From Tridacna crocea (taxonomy: Eukaryota; Mollusca; Bivalvia; Cardiida; Cardiidae), in assembly GCA_943736015.1 (NCBI GenBank), contig OX031063.1:35308172-35372171 (forward strand): a DNA stretch of 64,000 nucleotides. Direction: 5' to 3'. The translations under genes were made by a program, and so were the position numbers. This document shows, one piece after another, positions 11,601 to 26,600 of the stretch. Position 1 is the stretch's first letter; the number at the start of each line of letters is the position of its first letter. The notes beneath the pieces are model-generated. The model saw only the letters and a program-made list of their open reading frames with translations. It was not told the DNA's origin and did no database searches.

Positions 11601-14600
11601 ATGTTGTTATTTTGTGAGATGTTTTCTTTGTTTTTGTCCACCTTAAGCGCTTTAATTATTATGAATTATACAAGTAAAATCCATTGAACTTGTCTTCATG
11701 AAGACACATGAAGTGCACCCTTTATAGACAGAAAGTTAATTAGTTTTGAATGTTGGTCTTACTCCGTTACCAAAGGACAATATTTTAGGCTTGTCCGAAT
11801 TGGAAGCATTTGCAGACAACATGATAAAAGTGACTGCAAATTTGAAATTTGTTCTGTAAAGGGTAGAAGACATTGTTGGAAAAGGAGAAAATGATAGTTA
11901 CAAGCATTTTCTTCTTTTCCCACAATGTTTTCGAAAGGCTTTTTTCTCAGGGTCGTCAAAAGTAGGGATTGTGTGGTAATGGGTTAAGAAAAGAATTTTG
12001 TGTTTTTAAAGCTGAATGTCTATGAATACAATTTGGGAAAAGGAGATAGTGCTGGCTACTAGAATTTAATTTGGGAAAAGGAGATAGTGCTGGCTACTAG
12101 AATGTTGTCATTTACAATCTATGTTTTCTAACCTTTCATAGATCGATCCTATCAATTATGCAGCATTTTGTTTTACTGTGTGCACTTACGGATTGTTTAA
12201 ATTTTGTCTGTTTTTAATGAATTCAAGTAGGACATAGCAGTGCATTACATTTAAAGTATTCTTTTCCTTCAATCAGGCACTTCTTACTAACATTGTATGA
12301 TAAGGCACCAGAGAAAATTATGATGACTGCAGATAGTCACCTGGATGAACCATTTCTACATTTATCATGAAACTTGGGCTTGTCCCTGTGCTTCCAAATT
12401 AGACCATGCTTAAATTGTCAAAATTGCATTGAAGCAATGGACCAGGAAGCTGCAGTTGCATTTTATTCTCATTTCTGTGATTAATCTTGCAGTGTAAAGC
12501 TTTGTAGATTAGCATGTTGTTCATTTTGTACTCTCAGTAAAATGTTGTTTTCTTGTCATGTATTACAATTGCACAAAAATCTGAAAAAAAGAATATGCCT
12601 CCATGGAATGACAAGTGGAGATATCCTTCCAAGATGGCTGTGATTTTGTCCATCATTGACTGAAGGGTTGTGTTTAACCCTATGCTGCTGTCAGAATAAT
12701 TGATTTTAACCCTTTCCTAAACAATCTCTGGTTTTTTACAAGTCTGAAATAGTAGCCTTTTGAAAACATTGTGGGAAAGGAGAAAATGCTGGCAACCAGC
12801 ATTTTCTCCTTTTCCCACAATGTTTTCTACCCTATCATAGACAGAAATCATCTTTTCAGCAAGAGTTGAATTTTCGTCTGCAAATGCTTTCAATTCGGTC
12901 TGGTTGAAAAGTTTGTTTTTTGGGAAAGGGTTAAAGGTTTTTAACCATTAGTGAAAACCCATAGCTATTACTTGAAAATTTTGCTCATTGAATAAATTGC
13001 AACATAACAGACAGTGTACATCCAATATCAGACAGCACACACTGTGTAGTCAGAGCTTGATCAACACTGGCCTCAAAAGCCAATAAAGTTGTAATAGCAG
13101 CCAAAGGGTTAAAACTATACTGCACTGAACATTAAGTCTGATTTGGGATGTGTGCTGTCTAATATTGATAGTCTTAACTCTTTACCAAACAACAAAATTT
13201 TAGACTTGTCAAAATGGAACGCATTTGCAGACGACAAACATGACTCGAAAATATAACATGACTTTAAAAGAGTAGAAAACATTGTGGGAAAAAGAAAAAA
13301 TGCTGTTTGTCAGCATTTTCTCCTTTTACCAGAATGTTTTCAGAATGTTTCTTCCTCAGGGTCATAAAAACCAGGGATTGTTTGGGAAAGGGTTAAACAT
13401 ATATTTGCCAAAAATGTCTTTGGCAATGCTATTTTTTTTTTTTTCATTTTCTTAAAAGTTTATCATCATTTATGTAGGGCTGTTAGTCTTAGATTCAAAT
13501 ACCTCATCCAATCAGTCTTGGCTTTCCTGAATATTTCAGCTGTCTCTTTTGTTAGTGTTGTTTTGATAGTTTGATTCAAACAGTCTTTTCACCACAGATT
13601 GATTTATCACTTAATACATATAAAGATTAGAGTGTACCTGATCAGTATACATTCCTCTTGCCTAGCCTTTGAAAGTCAGTGATATATGAACTGAATAAAC
13701 TTCAGCAAACTGAATAAAGTATTTAAAAAGCTTTTGTTCTGACACAGAAAGAAATTAACCAGATTTGAACAAAGTATATAATATTAAAGGAGAGGTCAGC
13801 CAGTGCTTCCTCACGTCCGAGAATAGAAGACAAACTCGGTATCCGGTCTGAGAATGAAGAAGAGGCTGCACCTTCAGAAACATCAGACAGTTCAAGTAAT
13901 ATGGATGATACAATCATTTCTCGAAAGAAAAATGCAGAATGGGATTATGAGTTAGGAGAAGAGGAGGTCAGTTTGGTTGTCATATATTGATATACATAAT
14001 CTTTGGAAAGGAGAAAAGATACTGTTGCTGTTGTTTAAGTAAACTAATTGACAGTAGTCCTTCTTAAATACTGAAGTGAAGAGCGCTCATGAGAGGTTAA
14101 TAATAACAATAACATGATTAAGGATAAAAACATAAATATGATTATTATTAATGCAGTACAGATATAAGAAGAATTACATATTTTGTGAAGAGGGTATATC
14201 TTTGGATAAAATCTTGCTTAAATGTAACATACCAAGGTCACATATATAGGAATAAAAAATGTGTTGTTCTGTGGAAGGAAAGGGTTAAGTTAACTCTTAA
14301 GCAAACAATGTCTGGTTTTTACGAAGCTGAGATAGAAGCCTTTTGAAACATGTCGGGAATATGACAGAATGCTGGTAACCAGTATTTTCTCATTTTCCCG
14401 CAATGTTTACTACCCTGTTGGAAACAAAATTCATTTTTGAGGTACCTTTATTTTTTTTTCTGCAAGTGCTTTCAATTTTGGACCAGTCTAAAATTTTGTT
14501 GTTTGGTAAAGGGTTAAGATTTTCAAAATTGTTTGGATACAGTGGTTGTGGTTGCTGAACAATGCATTCTGTAAATAAGGGGTTTGATCCTTAACATTTC

Positions 14601-17600
14601 TTATATTGATATATAAATCATGTGTTGTCAAACTGACATGAATTCTGTAATTTCTCATTCATAGATGAAAAAAATTCACGTATTTCATTATGGGGCTATC
14701 ATCACAGTTGAACAAGAGCCCTTTTGCCTTAACCCTTTACCAAACAACAAAATTTTAGACTTGTCCAAATTAAAAGCACTAGCAGCAACAAAATAAATGT
14801 AACTTGAAAATTGAACTTTGTTTCCAACAGGGTAGAAAACATTATTTGGAAAAGGAGAAAATGCTGGTTACCAGCATTTTCTCCTTTTCCAACAATGTTT
14901 TCAAAAGGTGACTATCGCAGGGTCTTAAAAACCAGGGATTGTTTGGTAAAGGGTTAAAGTAAGTTGTGAAAAAATTCAAATCTCTGTCATAATAGTGTAT
15001 AGTTGTATGATTTATTAGTTAAATTGTTTTCTGAGAAAACATCAGCCTATTGTCATAGCTCTGGGGCCATTGTCTGCATCCTCATCTATTCTTCAAAAAC
15101 TTTGACATTTCATGATATGATTACTGAAGATTATGTACTTCAGACTTTTACAAGTTCTTGATTATTTAAAGGTGAACCTATACAAAAAGGGCTTTTATTC
15201 CAATCAAGCAACCCAAGTCATTGGGTTTATTTAAATCAAGCATCCGCAGGAGGTACTTTTGTTTTCCTTTTTGTTGTAAATTTGTCATTGTAGCCCCAGA
15301 TATAAAATTCTTTTTTTCTGATTACATAGCTTTGCCTGTAGATTTTTCCATAGTTTTCTGCTTTTAATCATTTCTCCAAGATCCTCATTTGATGTGTACA
15401 TGTAAATGTGAATGAAACCTACTGGCTGTTGTCTATTCACTTACTAGTCTTTGATTCACTGTTGTTTCTTTTCACCTCCTGTTGACTTCCGTAGACACCC
15501 ATTTTATTTTATTTTTAGCTTGCGAGTGGTGGAGTCTCTAACCCAAAAGAAGCTGCTGAAACTTTAGTTGCTCTGAGACAACAACAAGAATTGCTAACAA
15601 AGCTAATTGAACAACAAGAGCAGGTAAAAAGGCCAAAGTAACCCTTATCTCTATACAGAACAACAGAACTAGACACTTGTCAAAATTCAAAGCATTTGCA
15701 GATAAGAATTAAAATTTTGCGTAAAAGAAATGTTGTTTAAAGGGTAAAAAACATTGTGGGAAAAGGAGAGTATGGTGCTTACCAGCATTTCCTGCATTAT
15801 ACCTTTATCTTTCGGTCTTTTTCAAAAACCTCCCTCTTCTGGATCATTTAAATCTTTCCCAAACAATCCCTGGTTTTTACGGGTCAGGAATAGAAGCCTT
15901 TTGAAAACATTGTGGGAAAAGGAGAAAATGCTGGTAACCAGCATTTTCTCCTTTTCCTACATTGTTTTCTACCCTATCATATTGAAAAATCATCTTTTTA
16001 GCAACTGTTAATTTGTCATCTTCAAAATGCTTTCCATTTGGTCTGGTCCAAAATTTGCCATTTGGGAAAGGGTTAATCCAGGATTGTCTGGTAAGAGTTT
16101 TGTGACTTAATTGGAGAAATTGGATTTTCCAGGTTCTGAGTCTGATGACTTGAATCGTTTTTTTTTTTTTTTTCTTAACTTGGGACAAGTTAGGTAACAG
16201 CACTAGTGCTGGTTGGGTGAAAATGGATGAGTTTGCTAAGTTTGTGAAAGCAACAAAATGAATATTCAAGCTAACATGAAACCACAAGATTTGATTTTAA
16301 TTTAGAGTTTACTGCTATTCCATATTTATACAGACTTGATGTTTTTTATACAGACATTGATTTTTGATTCTTTCATCAATGTGCTGTTCAGCCAACCGAA
16401 GCAGGTGTATGACATCCTTTTTGAACTCAATAGGTGTTTCATGTTGGTTACCCAGTCCTCAGTAAGGAGGCATTGTGACAAAGTTGGAAACATACTCTGA
16501 CTTATTTACTTTGATGTCCATGTAACCTTTGTACCTCACCTCTGTTGTTACTCTTGAACTCTTAACAGATAGTGAAAGTTGGGAGTTGTCCACATTGCAG
16601 TTTAAGCTGTTTATCCCATTACCACACAATCCCTACTTTTGACGACCCTGAGAAAGAGGCCTTTAAAAAACATTGTGGGGAAAAGAAGAAAATGCTGGTA
16701 ACCAGCATTTTCTCCTTTTCCCACAATGTTTTCTACTCTATCAAAGAAAATTACACCATTTGAGCCACACTGAAATTGTCATCTGCAAATGCTTTCAATT
16801 TGGTCAAGGCCAAAATTTTGCCTTCTGCTCAAGGGTTATGGAAAATAGAGATATTGTCATAGCCCTGGCATTGTTCTCTTTGCCCATGTCATCTTTTATG
16901 GTGTTGTGCAAAAACTCTGATACTTAATGATATCTCTGTGATTACTGAAGATACTTATTTTAACCTTGGACTAGTTGTTAAAGGCCAGGTAGTGGCCAAA
17001 ATATCAAAGATGGGGCCATAATACATTTAAATCTAAAAGCACACCATTTTGAGATGACAGTCTGTTATCGTGTAGTTGAGCCATGTGTTAGTCTCTGGCA
17101 GAAAAAAGGAAATTTTAAAATCAGGCAAAAAGTAAGCAAAGACACAGCTACCTGGCAGGTTTTAACCCTTTCCCAAACAATCCCTGGTTTTTACGGGTCT
17201 GGAATAGTAGCCTTTTGAAAACATTGTGGGAAAAGGAGAAAATGCTTGTAACCAGCATTTTCTCCTTTTCCCACAATGTTTTCTACCCTATCATAGACAG
17301 AAATCATCTTTTAAGCAAGAGTTGAATTGTTGTCTGCAAATGCTTTCAATTTGGTCTAGTCCAAAAGTTTGTGGTTTGGGAAAGGGTTAAGCTAGTTTTG
17401 AAATTAATTTCTCTGTTAGCGACTAACACTTGGACCAACCTTACAGTGACAGATTGTCATCTTAACAATAGTTTGCTTACTTTGAAGTGATATGATGTAA
17501 ATTTAAATGCATTTAAACACCCCACTTTGTTTACTTTTTTGGCTTTATTGTTACTTTAACTATCAAATGGGAAACCCATACAATTCAGGCAGGTGACCAT

Positions 17601-20600
17601 CAAAATAGTTTTGACACAGTTATGCTCCTGTTTTGAATTTTCACAAAAAGTAAATGCAGCCAAGTATTGCCACCTACATGTGCTCTTGTTTCTTATTACA
17701 ATGATGGTTTCAAGAGCCTTCTTTGTCTGTTAAGTCATACAACATGGGGTCTTGTGGTACAAATTTATACTATAATTTTTTCAAACAGATGAAAGCACTT
17801 CGAGGGAGACAGGCAGCTTTACTGGCACTGCAACATCAGGCAGAAGCAAAGTTAGCAACAGCAAAACAGAAAAGTAATGAAGGTGAGTGGAGAGTTACAG
17901 AAAGGTCTGTTTGGTATACTTGTAATATCTTGATTTCATTGCAAATGAAGCAATGTCTTGTAGCAGGAGAACTCTGAAAAAAGTGTGTTAATTAAAGATA
18001 ATATTTGATTTTATGCATATCAGTGGTGTTGAATTATATTCCAAGAAAGAGATTTCTTATTTCTTTCCATATTGTGACTTACGCAGTTGGTACCTACAAC
18101 AACAGTGCTTTTCTTTGCTTGTTCATGTATTATTTTAAGATATTCTGCTGTATATGGCCAACTCTGTATTTCAAATTGGCCCACTTTTTTTCAAAGGATA
18201 TAGGGAATTGGATCATTACTTTTCCGTCCCAGATTCAAGTCGGTTTTGTCCTTGGGTAAAGAGGTATGAGGTGTGATAATGCTCTATGCTCTACTTTTCT
18301 TATTGTAATGAATTGAAAGTTGTGAATTGTTATCATATTGATCAAAGAGTCTGTCTATGGATTGACTGAAAATTACTTCCTTAATTTCCTAAACAGCTAG
18401 GGCGGTGGCAGGCTCTCTAGAAGAAGCAGCTGTCAGTATGACGAACAGAGCAGATGTTCTACTAAATGCTGAAAGTAATGCTGGCAGACAAAGTGATCCT
18501 GAATTGATGGATTTGAAGAGACAGCTTTTGTACATGAGGAATGAACTCAAATCAAAAGTAAACCTTTGCCTTCTCTTGGTGAAATAGTGACAAGATTGTT
18601 CTCTAGCTCTCCCCCTTTTTTATTGCAATTAAACCCTTAAGTTTATTGCTTCTCATCCTAAGTTAACCCCTCCCCAAACAATCCCTGGTTTTTACGGGTC
18701 TGGAATGGTAGCCTTTTGAAAACATTGTGAGAAAAGGAGAAAATGCTGGTAACCAGCATTTTCTCCTTTTCCCACAATGTTTTCTACTCTATCATAGACA
18801 GAAATCATCTTTTCAGCAAGAGTTGAATTGTCGTCTGCAAATGCTTTCAATTTGGTATAGTCCAAAAGTTTGTCGTTTGGGAAAGGGTTAAACATGTATT
18901 GTCCTAATAGTGAGGTAATTGATGTTCACAACCCAAACTTTTGTAATAGATTTGTATGTACAGAACAGATTGTAAATACATAAGTCTTCAATGGAAACAG
19001 GATCTAACTATTTAGAATCCTAATGAAAATGCATTTGCAAGAAAAGGGAATTATCATTTTTGATGATACAGAAAAGAGCTCGCATTTTTTAAACCATACA
19101 ATGGATTTGGTTCACATTTGCTTGATGACAGATACAGGTCCAAGTCTCCTTCAGCAGTCCCTCTTTCCACAACCATAAAATAAAGGTCAAGGTCATAAGA
19201 GTGTCATGTTAAGACTTTTATTAGTTCATATTTTTCAAACTAAATGATGGGTTTATATTTGGCTAAATGTCATATATAGGTCCAAAGTTCCATGGAGCAA
19301 TACCCTAGCTATGCCTATGCCCATGATCTTAATGCCAAGATTATAGATTTCAAAATTTGTTGTTAAAGTTTTTCCAGAGCTTCTACCGTCCAGACCAAAT
19401 GATTGCCCTCCCATTAAAATTACATTATCCAAGGGAATTTGCTTATCTTTAATGACAGTTTATGTTTCCATTACTTTTCTAATTTGTTCATGTCATTACT
19501 TGAATATGTGGTATGTTTCAGAATGATAGTCATCCACAGACACATAATAGTGCTGCAGCTAAACAAGCAGATCCAAGAAAAAAGAATCTTCCTCCTCCAA
19601 GACCTCCTTCTCCAAAATTAGCTACATCCGGACAGGGAAGGACTCCAGTTCAGGTTTCCTCATCTGCTGTAGATGACTCTGAATTGACAAGAGAACAGCT
19701 GCAATTGAGACTGCAAGAACTCTTAGGCAAGAGGGATCGTCTGGACCAGTTACTAGAGGTAGATGTTTTTGTAGAATATTAGACTGTTAAAAGGAGAAAA
19801 AGAATTTTTGGTTATGAAAAGACCCAGGTATTACAATATGGAGGCTGTTTGGCAAATTGTCTTTCAAGAAATATCAATATATAAATATTGTTTAGATCAG
19901 AGTTGGGTTGCATATTCCCTGACTTGTGAGCTTGATTCACACTGCCAGCAAAATTTACATAAGATAGACTGATGGTATGTTTCAGTTACATTATGAAGGA
20001 CCTTTAAATACAAATAAGACCAACTGAAATATTGTTCAGAGATTGATTTCAGTCATGTGGATTTTAAAGATACATTTCTTGTATATTTTGTAAATCATAA
20101 CAGTCTTCAAAAGTTAAGCTTGGCACCCAGAATTTCGTAGCATGTCTGCAGCAACGTCTTTTGAGTTAGACAGTGTTGCTACAACATAATAAGTGGATAA
20201 ACACAAATATCAAATATTGTTTTTATAGTTCAATTTGAAAATTGCTTAAGTATGAGGAATCAATTGCCTTTCATTTTCCGTTTTCCCATATTCACATTGC
20301 TGGTTTTTGTGCTCAAAAAAAGTATTATATTCATGAACATTGTTTACATCCCTGTGATGGACAGATTTTGAAAATAATGCTGGTAAAGAGAAAATTGCCT
20401 GAAACAAGTACCTGTTCCTTTTTTTTTTTGCATAGTTTTCTGAATTTTGTATGCCCTTTACAACAAAATCCAGACAATCCAGAGTTTTAAAAACCCTATG
20501 GAAGAAAGCTTTTGAAAACTAGTATAACCTTCTTTTCCCGTAATGATTTCTGCCCCTTCAAAGATATATCACAAAACGCTTTACTACACCTTCACAAGTT

Positions 20601-23600
20601 TTAACAGCCCTAAGGAAGAAGGCTTATTAAGACATTGTGGGATAAGGAGGAAATGCTAGTAAGTAACTTTTTCTCCTTTTTTCCTCTATCTCTTAGAAGA
20701 TAAATCACCTCATTTAGCCTCATTCATTGTCTTCTCTACAAATGTATTCAATGTGGCCTGATATGAAACTTGTGATGTAGGTAAGGGTTAAAGCAATATT
20801 TTTATGTTTTTCAATGTTTATTCAGCATATCAATCACAATAAGCTATAATATTTTAATAGTATAAACAATTTAACTCAGTTATTTGGATCGATTTTACTT
20901 TCAGGAGGAGTTCTCAGCTCCCTTGCTCCCTGCTGTTCCTGAACAGATGAACAGAGATGAGCTACAAAATAAACTGGTAGAGCTTCACAACAAGAAAAAG
21001 AGAATGGATGACATGTTACAAGAGCTTCAAACATTGAGATCTAATCCTGCACTTTTACTGAACAATGGTAAGTTTTATATTCAGATTTTGACTCATTCTA
21101 TGCTGACACATATGGATACAGCATTGTTCTGGGGTTGATGTTGTGGATTCTTATTTTTCATCATAGCCCTGGCATCTACTGTGTTGTTGTTGCCTGCATT
21201 GTTGTGCTAAAACTTTGGCAATTTGTTATATATATATCTGTGTGAATACTAAAAATGTTTAAACTCAAATAAGCTGTATACTATTTACACCCATACAACT
21301 AGAGCAGGAAGCAATTTTTTTTTATACAGAATTATGCTCCTTTTTCAACTAGGAATTTTCAAAACTTTAACATTTTTATCTCTGTCATTACTGGAGATAT
21401 TTTCTTCAAACATGAACAAGTTGTTTCACAATCAAAAGCGAAGCCCACACAAGTTACATAGATAACCATCAATATAGTTTTTGTACAGCTATGCCTCTTT
21501 TTACATTTACAATTTTCACTAAAAGCAACTGAAGTCAAACATTTGCACCTGCATACAGTGGTGTTGTTTTTGTTTGTTCCAGCAACTGCTGCATCATCCC
21601 AGCCGTCACAGCAGCCTAAGTCACCTGAAGCTGCTGACACTGATCCGGTTTTTGAAACAGTTGAAGCTTCACAGAATCTAGCAAATAATGTCAGTGACAT
21701 GTTGGATGCAAGACAAAAGCTTCAGTATGTTTTCTTATTTGGATTAATCCGTGTTTAGCCCATAAGCCTTAAGCAAATGATGAAATTTCACATTATTAGA
21801 AGCGTTGGCAGACGAAAAATTGAATATAGCTTGAATAATGACTTCTATCTATGAAAAGGTAGAAAACTTTGTTGAAAAAGGAGGACTCTAGTTACCAGCA
21901 TTTCTCCCTTTCTCACTCTGTTTTCAATGCTTTCTTCTTCAGGTTCATAAAACTTTGGGATTGTTTGGTTAAGTCTTAAAGGTGGCCCTTCAGATTTTGG
22001 GACATGTATTCTACAAAAATACAGAAAAGAATCATCTGTATACTCTCAAAACCTTCTAATTTTCATTCATAAAACCCCAGTAGTCGAAAAGCATCCAACA
22101 ACAAAAGAAATTAGAGATTTACTCTGGCCCAGGTCAACACCGATGGGAAACACGGTCTATTTTACATGAGTAACTGGCTCATTTACATAATGGAAATACA
22201 AAGACAAAGCTTCAAACATAGCGTTGGATAAAGACATTATGGAAAATAATTACATGTGTGTTATGTTCTGGAATTTAAGCTTCATTAGTCACATGCCAGT
22301 CACTTGACATTCTCACAATGCTTTTTTGAGTTTTGGCGCGAAATCTAAAATTACCTCAGAGGCTACATAGCCTTTTAAGGGAATACCCTAAAAAAAAAAA
22401 AAAAAAAAATTCTGTGATTTTATGATTTTTCATTGTTGATGATTTGTACTTTTTTTTCTTACGAATTTCAGTAATATATATTTTTTTTTTAATTTGGTGA
22501 GATGTGAAAAATCTAAATACACACCTTTAAGCTGTGTGGTAAATTAAATAAAAGTTGCAATTGCAAATCTGCAGTGAAAAGAACATCTCACAGGGTTGAG
22601 GTGCTTAGATTGTGTGTGGCTTACTTTAAATCTACACTTTGCAGATATGGACTTCAGATGGCCAGCCCTTAACTCTTTACCAAACTACACAATTTTAGAC
22701 AGGTCCAAATTGGGAGCAACTGTAGACGACAAAATTAATGTGACTCAAAAATTGAAATTCGTTTTCAAAAGGCTTCTACCTCAGGGTCGTCAAAAGTCAT
22801 CATTGTGTGGTAAAGGGTTAAATAACTGGGGAGTGAGCGGTCCTTAATTAAAAAGCATATTGAGATCAGATGATTTTTACTAGGGGAGAAGGGATGTTGA
22901 TTTTTGAGATTCACATGTTTGTCTTAAATCTATGTTTTTGGATGGAATATCTCAGACTGGAAAAAGAAAAAAAAAAGACAAAATTTATTTTTAGTCTGTT
23001 TTCATTATTTTATTTTGAGGTTGTATTGTATTTTATAGTCTTAACCCTTTCCCAAACAATCCCTGGTTTTTACGGGTCAGGAATAAAAGCCTTTTGAAAA
23101 CATTGTGGAAAAAGGAGAAAATGCTGGTAACCAGCATTTTCTCCTTTTCCCACAATGTTTTCTACCCTGTCATATAGAAAAATCATATTTTTAGCAACTG
23201 TCAATTTGTCACCTGCAAAATGCTTTCAATTTGGTCTGGTCGTTTGGGAAAGGGTTAAAGCTGTATATAAGGAAAGATTTTATTATACCTTGCTTTATCA
23301 ATGTATGTTTTCATGTAACAATAATGAAGGTTGATTACACCACAAGTTTTGATAAAGGTTGTTACATAGATCTGTTTGCTGTTATTCAAGGAGGCTGAAT
23401 GAAGTAAAGGACAGATTGAGTCAGTTGAAATCACTGGTTCACTTTTACCAGTCTACAGATACAGGACCTGGTCAAATGGATGATGAAGATAAATCTTCTC
23501 TACCTGCTTACAGTGATCATGGAGACTTTGATGCCAACCAGGCTAGAGGGTGAGTCTACTCTGCATGGTTATTTAGCTGCATTATCTGAGCAGAGTATTA

Positions 23601-26600
23601 AAGCCATGTACTTTTTTTTCTTTTTTTTTTTTTAAAAACCTGAATCCAGTTTGCTGTTTTAGGTCAGGTCTGATGGGATCTTGAATAAGCCCCTAGTTTG
23701 TGTGGAATTTTCATGTGTCTAGTTTGAATAGTTTTAAGTAAATGATCACTAATAATTTAATTGTGGTACACCCTCATAGCTGGATTCTAGAAATCCACTC
23801 TGTCCTGAAGAAATTGGATTTTAACTTGATCATGTTCTAATAATTGTAAGTATATTGTTGAAATATCTTCACTTGAGATAATGTGTTCGTTGTATTGAGT
23901 AACATTACCATATTGTGATATGAGTATAAATATTTCATTTACTCTGATTTCAGTTCCCAAAATCAGTTCAACCTAACAGGCCCGATTGCCCAAGAGGAAA
24001 ATAAACCCAAAGTGAACATTCCAGTCCTTCCACAATCTCAGCAAGAGTCCGATGAAAACAACAGTTCTTCAAGTTCTGATACTGAGTCTCAGTTGTCAAG
24101 TTTGGGGCCCTGGGGAGATGATCCAGAAATACAAGAAAAAGTCAGGTATTTTCTAGTGAAACTATATAGAGGGTTCCCTAAGGCTTCAATTTTTGGGGCC
24201 ACCACTGTTGTCAAATGAGAAAAAAAGTTTGCACCACTTTGAAATATCTATTTCCAAGTCCAAGTTGAAACATAGAAACATAGAGTCATCATTACATCAA
24301 TATTAATTACTAAAATAATTTAAGGTTGATTTTCAATACCTGTTCCATGACATGAAACCACCTGTATGATTTAACATTTAACTTGTCTATTATGTATCAG
24401 AATATTCTATTTTTGTTCATGACAGAAGATTGCTGCTACTTGTTTAAAATTTGTTACGCTATTCTGATATAGCTTGAAAAGGCAGGGGTGTTTGAGTGTA
24501 ACATTGGCATTGAAAAGTTAGTATTGTATTACAGCTTTCAGAATTATAGCCGAAGAAAGGGAATTGTGTTGACAGCATAGATCATGACCTGACTGCACAG
24601 AACATGCAGTCTGATCTTGGATCTATATCATCCAATAGGTTAAACAAGCTTTTAAGAATTTAAGACTAGTCCAGATTGAAAGCATTTGCAGATGACAAAT
24701 TTAATGTGACCAAAATTTTGAAGATTGTTATGGAAAGGGTAGAAAATATTGTGGGAACATGCAGGTTACCAGCATTTTCTCCTTTTCCCTAGAGTATTTT
24801 CAGAAGGCTTCCTTTTCAGGGCTGTCAAGTCAGGATTCTGTGGTAAAGAGCTAAACTCACAAACAAATACAGACACCATGATTGTTTATGACAATAATAA
24901 TGTAACGACACTTCTCTGAAATACCTGGAATAAAAAAATATACAGAGTTCTGATCTTGTGAAGTTAGATATTCTTAAAATCAAAACACAATAAGCAAATA
25001 CTTGTTCAATCAGACCAGTGCTGTTGGTATTGCATATTCAGAAATCAGAATATCAAAAATGCCTTCAGTATAAGTCAAGGGGCTAGCCTGTCAGACTGTG
25101 GGGAGATTTTCCAATTAAACTAAATGTTTTTATTCATTTCGAATGCAATATTGGGTGCAGAATATTACCTACTTATGTAACCCGACCCAGGTCAATATCA
25201 TTTAAATAATTGAAATTGTATTTAACCCTCAGCATCACACAGGACTGCTTTTGGTCTTTCCCGAATGATGGTCACATAAATTTTCCATATAGTATGCATG
25301 AATTGATATGCTTACCTTTACTTTCTCGTGTGTATATGGATTTTCCCTAATAATGATCATAAGAGCTCTATTTTGATACCTACCTATAAGTTTAGAATGA
25401 GGGTCAGGATCTAGTTAACTCATTACGAAACGACAAAATTTTTGGCATAACCAAGTCAAAAGATTTGCAGATGACAAAAGTGACTGAAAATTTGAAATTT
25501 GTTTTGTGAAGGGTAGAAAACATTGTTGGAAATGGAGAAAATGCTGGTTATCAGCATTTACTCCTTTTCCCACTATGTTTTCTAAAGGTTTCTTTCTCAG
25601 GGGTGCCAAAAGTAGGGATTTTGTGGTAATGGGTAAAATGAAGTTGGCAATATAACAAGTTGTGAGATTTTATTTTATCTCATCATCTGTTTCCCTGCAA
25701 GATATTTTGTTTGCAGAAAACTGAAAACTGCTAAAGAAAAGTTGCGGCACTTACAAAACCTGGTTGCAATGGTACAGCATTCCCCAGAGGTAGCAGGTGA
25801 ATTACCAGAGAATCTGGCAGACATTGCAGCTAGTATGGATGATGTGGAATCTCAGATTACACAGACAGATGACAGAAATAATGCATCTACAAGTGAGGGA
25901 GAAGTCCAGCCCCCGGATATGAGGTAAAATGTTTGTGGATGATTCAAGCACTATATTAACATTGTAAATTTTAATTGGATGTAGTCTTGATATAGAAACT
26001 TTCATCTTGAGTGGTGCTGATTAAATTCAACAACATGAACTTAAGCTAGGACTGATTCAGTAGTACATGTCAAAACTTAACTCTTTTCCTTTAAATATTA
26101 TCAACATTTCCATGATCTGAATTTAATGTATTAAACTTGTCAAAAGATGGTTTGTGTGACAGTAATATTAGTTTCGAATAAAATGACTTTTTCAATGCTA
26201 TCTTACTTGTAGTGATGCTTATTATCAACAAAAAATGCAAGAACAATTGGATGAGTTAGAACAGCTGAAAGATGAGAAAACTAGGCTACTTAACATTCAA
26301 TCTCAGCTTCAGACATTGCATGAAAGATTTCAAAGGGTAAGTTTTATTTACTTATTTGTTATGGACACAAGTGTGATTTTTTTTTATCTCACTTTTTCCA
26401 TAAAGCTTAAAATTGTTTCCACTAACTTTTTACTTAAAGGGTGCATTCCCCTGAGCTATAAACCTGGGGGTAAGATCTGTTGACAGGGGTTTACACATTA
26501 AACAAAGGCAGGAAAGGCTTTTGAAGTTTAGCTGTTTGCACTTTGAAAACTATGGTTGGAAAAGGAGAAATCACTCACAGTGTGCAGACACATGCCATTT

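Noticed and set aside
15877..16287. A 136-codon minus-strand frame and many short frames reading like VENIVGKGENAGYQHFLLF
   Set aside because: These recur wherever a MITE hairpin lies and are translations of its palindrome, on both strands. They have stops at the element ends and are not genes.
21359..21700. 113-codon minus-strand frame over exon 13
   Set aside because: It runs across an exon boundary and a family E repeat with no homology; exon 13 on the plus strand explains the open frame.
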